A program made the position numbers and the translations under genes. This document shows, one piece after another, positions 13,068 to 24,500 of a stretch of DNA of 64,000 nt. Origin of the DNA: Lepas anatifera (lineage: Eukaryota; Arthropoda; Thecostraca; Lepadidae); NCBI GenBank assembly GCA_034440635.1, contig JAOTON010000941.1, positions 248,001 through 312,000 of the forward strand, given 5' to 3'. The notes under the pieces were generated by a model, which saw only the letters and a list, made by a program, of their open reading frames with translations, made no database searches and had not been told where the DNA came from. The first letter of the stretch is position 1. Every line of letters begins with the position of its first letter.

Positions 13068-13478
13068 TACTATATTGTGACATTACAGGTCAATGACCTT
13101 GAATGACCTTGACCCTAAAATTGAAGGGAAGGCTCTTTGAGACCTTCTCTATATGACCCTGGTCCGTGTTTAACTTATTCCCGCCATTTTCCTGCATAAT
13201 CACGGCATTTCCCAGTCGGTCCCCAGCATGGCCAAGTTTTGACCTTCGTTTGACCTTGAAGATATTGACCTAGGTCAATAAAAATAAGTTTTGACCTTCG
13301 TTTGACCTTGAAGCTATTGACCTAGGTCAATAAAAATAGTCATGATATAGACCACCATAACCCCCACCCACCTCTCAAATTTCGTTTTTCTATGCCTCTT
13401 AGTTTCCGAGATCTTAGGGGAGGCCTACCAGGCCCCCCTCCAGTGCGAGTGCCAGACCCCCTTTAGTGCGTGTGTTAA
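13068..13478 (-). mobile_element. D6: D-family TTAA element, terminal part
   Basis: It matches the D2 copy (35510-35881): TGTGAC-T-AGGTCAATG, CCCAGCA-GG, TTTGACCTTGAAG, TTGACCTAGGTCA, a CCTACCAGGCCCCCCTCCAGTG block and a final AGTGCGTGTGTTAA. A 60-bp stretch (GTTTTGACCTTCGTTTGACC and onward) is duplicated in tandem at 13232-13336. Its terminal TTAA is shared with the start of C2. Confidence 0.65.
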
Positions 13479-14506
13479 CCCTCGCCCCACCGGGGCCGTC
13501 GATGTCCCCCCTAAGGTTTTTCCGAGATAGCAGAAAAACGAAGAGGCGCAGCACCGCGGTTGAGGGCTTTACCTCTCACTGCATCATTTTGCCACCATCC
13601 CTGAAATTTTTTACCCCGGGTCACCCAAGGTCAGGTCACCAGACGAGGTCAACCAAGGTCACCTCACTTCAACTTTAGAGCTCTGTAAGAGCAACATTTC
13701 AAAGTTGATCGATTTAAAACTTCCTACAATTTATGGCCCCTTCATGATCTACAAGGTGTATATCCGGGATTTTTCGATTTCGTGTCCTGAGGTCAGGTCA
13801 CGAGGTGACCTCTCCCATTGAAAAAGTATGGGGAAAAGCTGTCTTATGATCTAAAAGTCACAAAAGCGATTGAAAATGCTCAGCTTGATCAGAAAAGCGT
13901 TGTTGGACACCCTTTCACGGATTCCAGGGGCCATATTTGCCCTTTGACCTCTCCAAGGTCATCCAAGGTCACCAGAGGTCAAAAACAGTATTTTGACAAT
14001 AACTTTTGACCTGTATAAGCTAGAGCGTTGAAACAAATACCATCCTGGTTGTCTCGTCATTGGCATCATTTTGCATACGGCAAGGTCACTTGCTGACCTT
14101 TCGTGACCTCAGGTCAACTTAGGTCACGAGGTGACCTCTGGAGGTCAAACCACTGGCGGGAGGTCTTTACATTTCACATAGCGGAAAAAGTACTGACAAT
14201 TTCCTATCAAATGTACTTTACCAGACCTCAATAGCTCTAATGGCATAAGAGTTATGCCCAGTTTGCTTAAGCATTGCATATTTGAGTGAAAATAGCCGAT
14301 CTTGACCTAATTTGACCTCTGGAGGTCAAACCATTGACCTGAGCACTAAAACATGTGAAGTAGTTTCTTACTGAAATCACGCGAGCTTTCTAGTGCACTT
14401 TGCAGATTTGCGCTAACGCCCATATTTTCGGAGTTAGAGGGAGTGGCCATCGATGGCCCCCGGTGGGGCGAAGGTGGCGCCGGACCCCCGGTGGGGCGCG
14501 GGTTAA
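13475..14506 (+). mobile_element. C2: full-length C-family TTAA MITE
   Basis: It starts TTAACCCTCGCCCCACCGGG and ends CGGTGGGGCGCGGGTTAA, with TTAA on both sides, 1032 bp. A second copy of the CGGTGGGGCG word lies about 30 bp inside the right end. The interior has many TGACCT/AGGTCA words and no transposase frame. C3 at 42353 is a reverse full-length copy, and C1 and C4 are fragments. Confidence 0.8.
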
Positions 14507-14875
14507 TATGCTTTTAAGTCAAAACCTACATTTTCAGATCGGCGCAATGGCAGTCACACCAGTTCGCCTGCATCGGAGACCGGCTGGTGACGTTATAACG
14601 CATTATAAACGATATTATATGCCAAGGTCACTCCGCATAAAGGTCAATGTCAAGGTCAAAGGTCACAGGTCAAAGTCATGCTAGCATTCTCAATGTCATT
14701 GGCACCAGTGCACCAATAACGTTACACAATACGACGTATATGAACCTGTCAAATTTGACCAGGAGGTTACAGTTAGAATAACCAAATGTTAAGGCCTAGG
14801 TCACAGATCAAGGGCCATGGGTCAAGGTAAATGATCATTTCCCGCCCAACAATTGCTATGTTGCTAGTCATAGTG

Positions 14876-14878
<3 letters not shown>

Positions 14879-14950
<72 letters not shown>
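14879..14950. repeat. (TA)n microsatellite, left flank of the Penelope-like element
   Basis: About 72 bp of uninterrupted TA ending directly at the end of the Penelope-like element. Confidence 0.95.
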
Positions 14951-14954
<4 letters not shown>

Positions 14955-16996
14955 GTTCTTCCTATTTCAACTACTGTACAATGTTTAAGGTAAAGGCCGA
15001 GCTAGTATTGTTTAGAACTGGTTTAATTTCATGTATATGAAGTGATTCTAAAATTCTGAGGTCAATGTTAGATGAGCTTCTATTTACTACCGTGAATTGA
15101 TCTAAGGTTATGGGTGTATCACACTCAAAAGAGTGGTCTCTGATTGCCGAAGAATCTGGAGTTGTTAACATTTTTTAGTTCTTTCTGAAATTCCCTGGTG
15201 TTGCCTAACTCTGGAGATCAAACTACGCTGAGTAGACCCAACGTACGACGCTTGGCAAGAAGCGCAACTGTATTTGTACACTACTCCAGAAAGGCAATCT
15301 TTCGGAATCAAATCTTTAAACCGAAAAATGAACCAATAGTGAAGCTGTTTTTAGCACTATCTTTGGGTCCAGAAAGGGGTAAAACTTTGCTAAAATTGAA
15401 GTCAATTCCTTTTGCATGTTCAATGACTGTTTACCGAAATAGGGGAGGACAAAATATTTCACGAGTTTTGGAACACTTAACTTTTGAGGAGGGTTGGCGT
15501 ACCGTTTGTCAAGGAAACTCTTTATGGCCGTATTTACCATGTGAAGAGGGAAGCCATTACTGGAGAAAACTTTTTAGAAAATTAAGTTCGCAATCAAAGT
15601 TCTTGAAGCTAGAGCTGAGCATGAAGGCACGGAAGACGGCAGACTTAATGATGGACGTTTTTATCACCGAGGGAATAAAACTAAAGAAACTAGTTCCCAG
15701 CCCAGTAAAACTCGGCTTTCTAAAGACAGAGGTCTCGAGATTCTTACCTTTCTTTCAATTCGGATGTCAAGAAAGGGGATACACCCATCTTTTTCAACTT
15801 CTTTAGTGAACTTCATTTTCGGATGTTGACTATTTAGATAGTCTAGGAATTTATTAGCATGGGTCTCTTTCTGAAATATCACAAACGTATCGTCAACATA
15901 TCTCCTATAATATTTTGGACGGAATTCCGAGGGGCAGTTTTCAAGCCAACGTGCTTCATGGTGACATAAGAATATATTTGCAAAGGACGGACCTAGGGGT
16001 AGTCCCATCCCTACACCGTCCTTCTGTTTGAATAGTTGTCCGTTGAAGAGAAAATAGGAGCTTTTGACAGCCATTTCTAAGATTGAGTGGAAAAGTTTTT
16101 TGGGTATGCCGGACACTTGGGAACAGTTTTTGAACAAAGAATTAACAGCTATATCTATAGTTTCATGGACAGGTATATTGGTGAACAAGTTTTCGACATC
16201 GAAGCTGGCAAGTACCATGCCCGGTTTGAGTTCTATGTTACGTATATCTTGAGCAAACTGGAAACTGTTCTTTATGGAGAATTCATTTACAGTTATTGGG
16301 GCCAAAATAGGGACTAGGTACTTAGCAAGTTTATATACAGGAGTTCCACAGGCTGAAAAATGGGGCGCAACGGGATACTTGGCTTATGGATCTTGGGGAG
16401 GCCATACAGAATTCCCGGAGTGGAGCCTGACACATGTAAGCTTTTGTAAGTTTCATCAGAAATGATTGGGAATTTTTAACTTCGTTAAGATGCGATTTAC
16501 TTTGTCTTCAACTTGGCGCAGTACTTTTCTAATAGGTTCATTGACGACACAAAACTTGGATCCACAGACAGTACATCAGACACTTTTTAACATAGTCATC
16601 CCTATCTAAAATCACCACACCCCTACCTTTGTCGGCTTCGTTACAACAAGTGAGTTATCTGCGGCGAAATCCTTGAGAAGCTTAACATCAGTCTTCGAGA
16701 ATACAGATGAAAACACATTTGAAGATCTATATCCATGGAGAGTTTTATAACATAACGTCCGAATCTTCTGTTTTATATCCTGGAAGGTAAATCTAGGCGG
16801 CAATCAGAGACCACTCTTTTGAGTGTGATACACCCATAACCTTAGATCAATTCACGGTAGTAAATAGAAGCTCATCTAACATTGACCTCAGAATTTTAGA
16901 ATCACTTCATATACATGAAATTAAACCAGTTCTAAACAATACTAGCTCGGCCTTTACCTTAAACATTGTACAGTAGTTGAAATAGGAAGAACCTTT
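14951..16996 (-). mobile_element. Penelope-like element with 199-bp perfect inverted end
   Basis: The body runs on the minus strand from about 16797 to 14951, coding for RT then GIY-YIG endonuclease. The last 199 bp (14951-15149) are repeated as an exact inverted copy at 16798-16996, fused to the 5'-truncated RT start. Inverted or head-joined partial copies of this type are known for Penelope elements. (TA)n lies on the left, and 47 bp followed by (TA)n on the right. Perfect identity of the two arms suggests they were made in the same event or recently. Confidence 0.9.
14971..16803 (-). pseudogene. Penelope-like reverse transcriptase plus GIY-YIG endonuclease, frameshifted
   Basis: Minus-strand pieces in order. 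16612-16803: N-terminal RT block (LLKDFAADNSLVVTKP), then frame-shifted into a DKGRGVVILDRDDYV block. 15664-16305: RT core with SFDVENLFTNIP, GVGMGLPLGPSFANIFL and catalytic YVDD at 15889-15900. Next frame: an ETSVFRKPSFTG block near 15660-15735. 15316-15540: thumb/linker (LPYFGKQSLNMQKEL, KFYPFLDPKIVLKT). 15180-15305: GIY-YIG region with VVYKYSC, ASC and YVGSTQRSL. 14971-15171: endonuclease C-terminus. The two cysteines between the GIY-like and YIG-like motifs fit the zinc-binding pattern of endonuclease-bearing Penelope-like elements (known). At least four frameshifts make it non-functional, and the 5' part is missing. The RT shows no link to LTR or LINE types. Confidence 0.92.
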
Positions 16997-17043
16997 TAAA
17001 AAGGCAGCCGCTTCTGTGTGGTGTTTTGTATTTAAACTGTATC

Positions 17044-17071
<28 letters not shown>
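17044..17071. repeat. (TA)n microsatellite, right flank of the Penelope-like element
   Basis: About 28 bp of pure TA between the inverted end of the Penelope-like element and the resumption of the D element at GGGAATATATAGC. Confidence 0.9.
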
Positions 17072-17074
<3 letters not shown>

Positions 17075-17248
17075 AATATATAGCATTGCAACATCATAGG
17101 TCAATGAACTTTCAGGACTTTGAAACGAACATTTTGGGAAACATATCTTAGGACCTTGTCACTGAAACCTTGGCTCACGTTTAGTACATTCCGGACTTTC
17201 TGCATTTAAGCATGACATTTCCCGATGAATCCCCAGCACGGTTAAGAT

Positions 17249-17705
17249 TTAAAGGGAATTTGGCACCTCGGTCAAGTCCTGGAATTTAATGTAAATAGGG
17301 GTACTTTTAGCCGAAAATCATGGAATCGTCCATGATTTCTCTGAAAAAATGCACAATAGGCTAAATATTTTTATTTTAAAAATGCGCCTTTAGGGAACAG
17401 ATAATTTTCTGCCAGTAGATGATGTCATGATCTGGCGACCACTACCATATTCCATATGCTTCAAGGGTTTCAATTGGCTGATACTCACTGTGATGTCAGC
17501 ATATGTCGTCACACCAACAGCCTGACAACTGAGGCCTGCTGCTTGAGGTACATGAGGTGTACGCTTGGGGTAGTTTTCAGCTTTTCTCTGAGGAAATTTT
17601 GAGTTTCAAGACAAATGATATATGGAGTACCGGGTTTTCCGGCATGTTTTACAACTTGGCTATCTCAGTTAAAATCACGTTATAAAGTTGCCACATTCCC
17701 TTTAA
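17249..17705 (+). mobile_element. B1: full-length B-family TTAA MITE
   Basis: 457 bp, starting TTAAAGGGAATTTGGCACC and ending GTTGCCACATTCCCTTTAA. TTAA on both sides, no coding. It interrupts the D5 element. Confidence 0.85.
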
Positions 17706-17900
17706 TATGTATAACCTCGTTTAACCTTGAAGAAACTGACCAAGGTAAATGAAAATTAGGTGTCAGGTAAATCACGATAGCCCCCACCCAGCCTGAAACC
17801 GGCCTTTTTCTAAGCCTCTTAGTTTCTGATATTTCAGGGGGCCTACTAGGCTCCCTCCAGTGCTCGGTAGTACTGGACCCCTCTCCAGTGCTGGTGATAA

Positions 17901-18167
17901 ATATCAACAGGTCAACGACGCTTGGCAAATATATGAGTCATTTTATCAAATCAAACTATGTAAAAATAGTAGCCCTCACAGAAATGAAACTGGACGTTCG
18001 TGTAAGCCTTCGTCTTTATCTAACTGATGATTAACCCTCCCCCGCCCAATCCTAAAACATCGTGTTCGACATGGAGGAGGAACAGGAACTTACATGCACC
18101 AAATATCTATAAATCGTCTGAAAGGATTAGACGAGAACAACTCAGAGGAATAGATAAGGTACAACGT

Positions 18168-18170
<3 letters not shown>
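17901..18170. other. no recognisable feature
   Basis: Short unique stretch before the purine microsatellites. Confidence 0.4.
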
Positions 18171-18254
<84 letters not shown>

Positions 18255-18375
18255 GGGGGTGGTGGTGAGTGAGTGAGTGAGTGAGTGAGTGAGTGAGTGA
18301 GTGAGTGAGTGAGTGAGTGAGTGAGTGAGTGAGTGAGTGAGAGGAGAAAGAGAGAGAAAGAGAAAGAGAGAATTT
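18171..18375 (+). repeat. purine-rich microsatellite: (GA)n, poly-G, (GAGT)n
   Basis: Three adjoining tracts: (AG)n at 18171-18243, a run of about 16 G, then GTGA/GAGT tetranucleotides at 18266-18341 and a GA-rich tail. Frames through it encode only RE or LTHS repeats and are not genes. Confidence 0.95.
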
Positions 18376-18881
18376 GTGTTTGGTGAATACACACGTAAAC
18401 CAGAAAAGAAAACGAATGATTGTTGAAAATGCCTAGCCAGCATTTGCAAACTGGGCACATTTCACAACAAAATACAAAAATTCGGGTGAAGCTTATATGA
18501 CGATACCCGCCCGCATCAACACACCCCGCCCACCGGCCACCAAGTTACAGAATTAGCCGAATTAGTAGAATAAGAGATATTGGAAGTGGAACGTTATCAT
18601 CTTTTCCTACATTGCAACACTAAGCCATAATTACTACATCAAATATAGATGCGCATTAACACGCACATTGACGAGGGGCTGGGTACCCGCTCCCTCGGGT
18701 ATTTTGAAGACAGGATTAAAACGCCGGCGCGCAGCGCCGTCGTTCTTGGTTTACCTTCTCTATGATCATTTTTACAACTTTTAACAAAATCTTAGGGTTG
18801 GTTACCAGGGCAGATCAAGTGATCTGACCTAAAAAAAACGTTTCAAATAGCAAAAGTCAGAAATGGGTGAACCTATTTGAT

Positions 18882-19338
18882 TTAAAGGGAATGTGGCACA
18901 CTGGTCGAATCCTGGAATTTAGTGTAATTAGGGGAACTTTTAGCCGAAAACCATGGAAGCGTCCATGATTTCTCTGAAAAATGTCCAGTAAGCTCAATAT
19001 TTTTATTTTTAAAATGTTACTCTAGGAAAAGAAATAAATATCTGTCTGTGGATGATGTCATGATCTGGCAACCACTACCATCTTTAATACGATTCGTGGG
19101 TTTCGATTGGCTGATTCTCACCATGACGTCAGCATATGTCGTCACACCAACAACCATGACAACTGTGGCCTGCTGCTAAGGGTACATGAGGGGTACATTT
19201 CAGGCAGGTTTTAGCTTTTTCTACGGAAATTTTGCGTTCCAAGGCAAATGATACATTGAGCACCGGGTTTTCCGACTTGCTTTACAACTTGGCTATCTCA
19301 GCTTAAATCACGTTATGAAGGTGCCACATTCCCTTTAA
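18882..19338 (+). mobile_element. B2: full-length B-family TTAA MITE nested in A2
   Basis: 457 bp, ends TTAAAGGGAATGTGGCAC and GGTGCCACATTCCCTTTAA. The same length as B1 supports a defined element. Non-coding. Confidence 0.88.
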
Positions 19339-19390
19339 ATTCATATCACATAATGGGCCCACCAAGTTCTACAAAATATATTCCGGTATT

Positions 19391-19589
19391 CACATTTGAC
19401 TGAACACAGCAAATGTATGTACGGGTTTCGACCGTAGTCTTCGTCAGCATCTAAAGGATGAGAGATTGAGAGAGAATCAATCCCTCATCCTTTAGATGCT
19501 GACGAGAAGATTATGGTCGAAACGCGTACATCTGCCGTGTTGGTTGAAATTTAAATATCCTTCTGACTGTTATACAATATTCCGGTATT
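19391..19589. mobile_element. fold-back insert with 13-bp target duplication
   Basis: ATATTCCGGTATT occurs at 19378-19390 and again at 19577-19589. Between them two arms of about 65 bp (19403-19469 and 19474-19543) are near-perfect inverted copies around a 4-bp centre. Each arm, read outward, contains GATGCTGACGA followed about 12-14 nt later by TCGAAAC, resembling the hammerhead-ribozyme core CUGANGA...GAAAC. Hammerhead motifs are known in Penelope-like elements and small retrozymes. I could not show stems I and III, so the ribozyme idea is a hypothesis. Confidence 0.5.
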
Positions 19590-20144
19590 TTTTACATCGA
19601 GGACCTAAGTTCAGGCACAAGCCATGACCTCTGCATTGGAAATACATGAGGCAATGGTTTAAACTGAATAGCTTGGAAATGTATGGTTGTAGAGCATTTA
19701 TTTTAATGACATTAAGTTCATCATTGAGGTTCTATTGCTATGCATTTGGCCATATTTTGACCTTGATCTGACCTCGGGCCAGGTGAAATTCTATATTTGA
19801 CCTCACTTGAACTAGCAAGGTCATATTATGAGTTATTCGGTTCGGCCCGCCACGATGATTCCTATGGTCTAGATTGTTTTGCTCTAGCGTTACTAGTTCA
19901 GATGAAATGAATGAAAAAACATTCGTCTACATGTTATCCCTATGGTGACATTGTTTGACCTAAGGACCTCTAGTGACCTGACAAAAAAATGGTTTAAATA
20001 TTTTCCATAGAGATTTAAATGGCCCAGCTAACGCCGTTAGCCGTTTTTCACTATTTAGCTTGGTTCTCGATATCTTAGGTGGGCGGGCAGCCGCCGCCCC
20101 GTCAATGCGAAGATTGTTCAGACCCCCGTCAATGCGCGTGTTAG

Positions 20145-21059
20145 GACATTTCATGGCACGTAATTCTTGGGCATTGATAAATGATGGAGTGGGACCTTTC
20201 CGTGCAATTCTTGACAGCTGCAAAGTCGGTGGAGATAATAGGAGATTCATAGTGCAATGGCTTAATTGACCTCATTCTGTTTGACGGCAGCTACAGCAGC
20301 AAATGTCATCGTGCTACACCCTATTCTACCCCATTTTACTTTTTACGACTACATGACACCTGTGCCGTTTACAGAAATGTTTCCATTGCAACTAGCAGTG
20401 GCTATTGGTATGCAGTTTCCCAAAAGAGACCAAGCTAAGAATCATACCCTTATATCTCCCTATTTTCGAGAAATATTTAGGACGTTCTAGGTTCCTAGGA
20501 GGAATGTCTCCAAAACTCATGCTTACCCAATGCGGTATATTTTCTCGTGAAATGGTATTTAAATCGAATAAATGATTTGCACTTACAGGGCCAAGGATGT
20601 GTGTATTAGCCCTCGCACTTACAGGAGGGGGGAGTTGTTGCACTCCCCCTCCCTAAGGGTTTTCAAGAATTGAAAACGAGCTTTTTAAGTTAGGGCGTTG
20701 AACGTTTGTATAGCCTCTGGACCATTCATTGCACATGTTTTTCAACAAAAAATTGTCCCTACCTTTCAAGGTCAGGGAGCTATGACCTCAAGAGTGGAAG
20801 CACGTTGAGGTCATTTGAGCGCCTGTACCCGTTTTCACGTGAATGCTCCAGACTCTCATCGTTCTTTTGCAGCATTTGTTTATGAACTGGCCCAGAAGAT
20901 TTTCTTTCAGCCTTTGAGGATCACCTTTATCAGGTTAGACCTTCATGACCTTTCTTGGCCTTCAATGACCTTAATCTGAACTTGTGTGACCTCAGTGATA
21001 ACTCAGCGTCGAATAACGACTACAGATGCGTGTTTCGGTTCGGCATTTCTAAATGAGAT
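20145..21059. other. no recognisable gene; one short TTAA-type terminus
   Basis: At 20606-20665 a TAGCCCTCGCACTTACAGG word followed by a G-rich and C-rich inverted pair resembles 30920-31005. Otherwise only short frames and TGACCT-rich sequence. Confidence 0.35.
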
Positions 21060-21500
21060 CAACAACGGTTAGTTGAATTGCGTCCGATACGGACTTGGCC
21101 TTTTTTACCTGTGACCTTATTTGACCTTGAAAGGGGTGTCAACAATAACAAATGAAGAAGCAAGCACTTGAGTATTGGGAGTAAATGATTCAGAATGGCT
21201 TATGAATAATCAATTTGAATGGTACGGACACTAAGCTAGTTGGTTTGCATATTTTATGGACTTGGCCTTTTTGTAAATTTGACCTATTTGACCCTGAACG
21301 GGGTGTACGCACTAACACATGATAAAACAGGCACTTGGCGTAAATGATGCAATTTTTTATGTATAGTCAATTTTAAGCATGCGAAGGACGCTGAACAAGA
21401 CGTTTTTCCTCCAATACAGATTTGACCTTTTCGACTTTTGACCTAAGTAAGCAGTGACATACGATTAGAGAGGCACTAAATTTGCATAAATGATGCAGAA
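21060..21500 (+). repeat. degenerate tandem repeat, about 160-bp unit, about three copies
   Basis: A unit of ACTTGGCCTTTTT, TTGACCTTGAA-GGGGTGT, a GCACTTG block and GTAAATGATGCAGAATGG recurs starting near 21095, 21258 and 21415, with growing divergence. The LINE fragment begins directly after the last unit. Confidence 0.6.
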
Positions 21501-21503
21501 TGG

Positions 21504-24500
21504 TTCCGACGGGACAGACCAACCCACGGCGGGGGAGTTGCATGTGCTGTCCAGTCAGGATTCTCCCCTGTGAGACGACAGGATCTGGAGCCGGCTGAAG
21601 CAGAACTGCTGGTTGTGGAGCTCAACACAACACCCAAAATCTTCTTAGGTGTCGCCTACTGCCCCCTGCGGACGACGGAGCGTTAAACCACGCAATGGCG
21701 GCACTACAGACGATCGTTCACCGTTATCCGGATCACTGTGTGGTGGTCACTGGAGATTTTAACATTCCAGAGATTCGATGGAACCGTGATGTCTCCGGAT
21801 GGGCAAAGTCAAACATCACTCGTGCATCCCGGCGTGCAGTGAATTTTATTGATTCATGTGAACTGCTCGGTTTCAACAATATGTTTGGCGCCCTACGCGC
21901 GATGCTAACACGCTTGATCTGATTTTGTCCAACCGCCGCAATGTAACTGAGGTTGATTTTATTGACGGTATTTTCGATTCTGACCATAAAGGAGTGCGGT
22001 GTACTATCAGACATGTAAAGTCACCCGCTACTCTAACGTCTCGTACTATTGCCTTCAACTACAAAGAAGCTGATTTTGAAAGATTACGCACTGTACTTAG
22101 ACTTATACCATGGAATATCCTCCAAAATATGCATGTTAATGACGCCGTTGATTTGCTTTACGATTGTTTATACGCAGCGATTCGTGATTGCATACCTGTC
22201 GTCGAGGTGAAGCGAAAATTTCCGCCATGGTTCGATCGCGAACTCAGGGACTTACTGAGAAAGAAAGAAACAGCATTTAGAAGAATGATAAGAAACCATT
22301 GTGACGAAACTGCTCATAGCTTCCGAGGTAAAAGGAGAGAGCTTAAAAATTATGCGAACATCAAGTATAGTCAATACCTTATAAGACTTACGGATGACTT
22401 TTCTGCGAACCCAAAGCGCTACTGGTCATTTCTTAAAACAGCCAGATGCAGAAATAGAAGCTTATCAACTCTAGTAGCTGATGGGATACAAATAAGCGAC
22501 GAACAAGAAAAAGCGAATGTTCTGAATAAGGCATTTGCAGCAAAGTTCACCAAATCCGACATCACTCTGCTCCCTGATGCTCCATTGTATGACTTACCAC
22601 CACTTAACACGCGCTTGCGGGGGCGGTCCCGCCCCCCGGGTTTGGGGTGACCGGGGGCGTGGCGCCGTCTGGCCCCCCTTTCCTGGATTTAGGTTGGTCT
22701 CGGTGGTCCGGGTGTGCCGCCTAAGTTTAGTGCTAGTCGGGCGGTGACTTTCCGTGCTTCTTGGCGGCTCTGTCCGGTTTTTTTATTGCCTGTGGCGGGC
22801 TGCCCCCTGGTCTGGATGGTTTTCGGATACTCGTCGGTGTTGTGTTTTTTTGGTGCTGCCTGGTTTGGGTTATGTGTTTTTTTCTCCGGTGGCCGTTTGT
22901 GGGTTTTATTTTTGGCTGGGTTTGTGGTTTTGTTTTTTGTTGCCCCTTTTGTGGGTTTGGCCTCTGGTTGTTTTGGGTGGGGCCCGCCTTGCCCGTTTGG
23001 GCGTTAATCATATAGAATGTAATCTGGATCTTGTGAAGTCGATATTGGAAAGTATGCCTGTTAGCAAAGCATGTGGCCCGGATGGAATTCGTGCTCGGAT
23101 TATTCGTGAGTGCAGTGAATCTCTGTCCATACCGATGACGAAAATCTGTAAACTGTCATTTCAGCAGGGTGTTTTCCCTGATGTGTGGAAAAGAGCAAAC
23201 GTTGTTCCCATTTAAAAAAGGGGATGTGAAAGACCCCAACTGCTACCGCTTAGTATCATTGATTCCGTTGTTTGGAAAAGTACTTGATAAAGTCGCATAT
23301 TTAAGTCTACTTTCTCATGTGAGACCAGTCATTTCACCAGAGCAACACGGATTTGTAAATGGCAGGTCATGTGCGACTAATCTGGCATCACTTCTGAGCA
23401 CAGCCTGGAGTTCTATCGAGGAAAATCTTCAAACGGATTGTAGGTCTATACAGACTTTTCGGCCGCATTCCAATCTGTCCACCACTCTCTTCTAATCCAC
23501 AAATTGAAAAATTCATACCACCTATCTGGCTTAACTCTAAATTGGTTTTCGTCCTACCTTTAAACAGAAAACAACGGGTTAGAGTGAATGGCAAGTGCTC
23601 AGAGTGGTGTCAGGTAGAGTCAGGAACACCTGAAGGTGGGGTCATCTCAGCCCTGTGCTTTGCATTTTACATAAACGACCTGCCAGCTGGAATATCCTCT
23701 CGGGTTCTTATGTTTGCGGACGACGCAAAAATTTATAGGAAAAATGAACACCAAGCAGACGCCTTTGCTCTTCAACAGGATCTACTATACCTCTGTCAGT
23801 GGTCAAAAACTTGGAAACTGAATCTGAACGCTGCCAAGTGCAAATCTTTTCGGATGACTCTGAAAACTAAGCCACTAGTAACAAATTATACTATCGAAAA
23901 CACTGTGCTAGAGCATGTGGAACATATTCGTGATTTAGGTATAATCCTGGACACAAAATTAACCTTCAAGTTGCACATCGATCAAAGTGTAAAAAAGTCT
24001 GACCGCGCGCTTGGCGTTCTCATTCGACCTTTTCAGAAGGCCAAACCGAGAGGATATCTTAATGTTTCATCGGTTTTAACCTCATATTGCGCGTATGTGC
24101 ATTCCAACATGGAGTTTTGCAGTGTTGCGTGGACTGGCGCTGCTGCATCGCATACCGACCGCCTGAGCCGCATAGAGCACAAATTTTTGATATGGCTCTA
24201 TATGCACAGTCGCCAGCGATCACCATCACTAGCCTATAAAGACTTACTGAGACACTTTAAACTTGTATCGGTAGACGCTAGGCGAAAGCAGCATGATCTC
24301 ATTTTTATGCGAAACATTTTTAGGGGTCGCATTTGTTCTCCCTCTATTATTGAGTCATTTTACTTACACGTAACATCTCGTGCCACCCGTCAGCAAGAAA
24401 GAGCACTACTGCGTGTGCCATACGCAAGGGTTGGCACGACAAAACACAAAAGAGGGTCTGTTTACGCGACTTCCGAGGCAACTGAATACATTCTTACATA

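Larger units (their letters stand above)
14507..17900 (-). mobile_element. D5: D-family TTAA element broken by two insertions
   Basis: Three pieces align in order with the D2 copy: 14507-14878, 17072-17248 and 17706-17900. The gaps are a Penelope-like element with TA tracts (14879-17071) and a B element (17249-17705). The right end reads CCAGTGCTGGTGATAA, a decayed TTAA terminus. This gives a relative age order: D first, then the Penelope-like element and B. Confidence 0.7.
18656..20144 (-). mobile_element. A2: A-family TTAA element with nested insertions
   Basis: It starts TTAACACGCACATTGACGAGG and ends CCCCGTCAATGCGCGTGTTA(G), reverse relative to A1. The GC hairpin (CGCCGGCGCGCAGCGCC) is near 18722-18743. 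A B element (18882-19338) and a fold-back insert (19391-19589) sit inside. The terminal CCCCGTCAATGCG word is doubled at 20098 and 20127. Confidence 0.75.

Noticed and set aside
15198..15806. 202-codon plus-strand open frame
   Set aside because: Exactly antisense to the Penelope-like RT pieces, whose minus-strand motifs (ETSVFRKP, LPYFGKQ) are clear. It is a shadow.
18027..18460. Long frames encoding RERERE and LTHSLTHS repeats
   Set aside because: They are translations of (GA)n, poly-G and (GAGT)n microsatellites.
18656..20144. Insulator or origin-like role for the nested A/B region
   Set aside because: Nothing in the sequence beyond transposon structure supports a functional role.
22754..23015. 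Hydrophobic 84-153-codon frames that looked like membrane proteins
   Set aside because: They arise from the G/T-rich TTAA insertion in the LINE; the apparent membrane segments reflect base composition.
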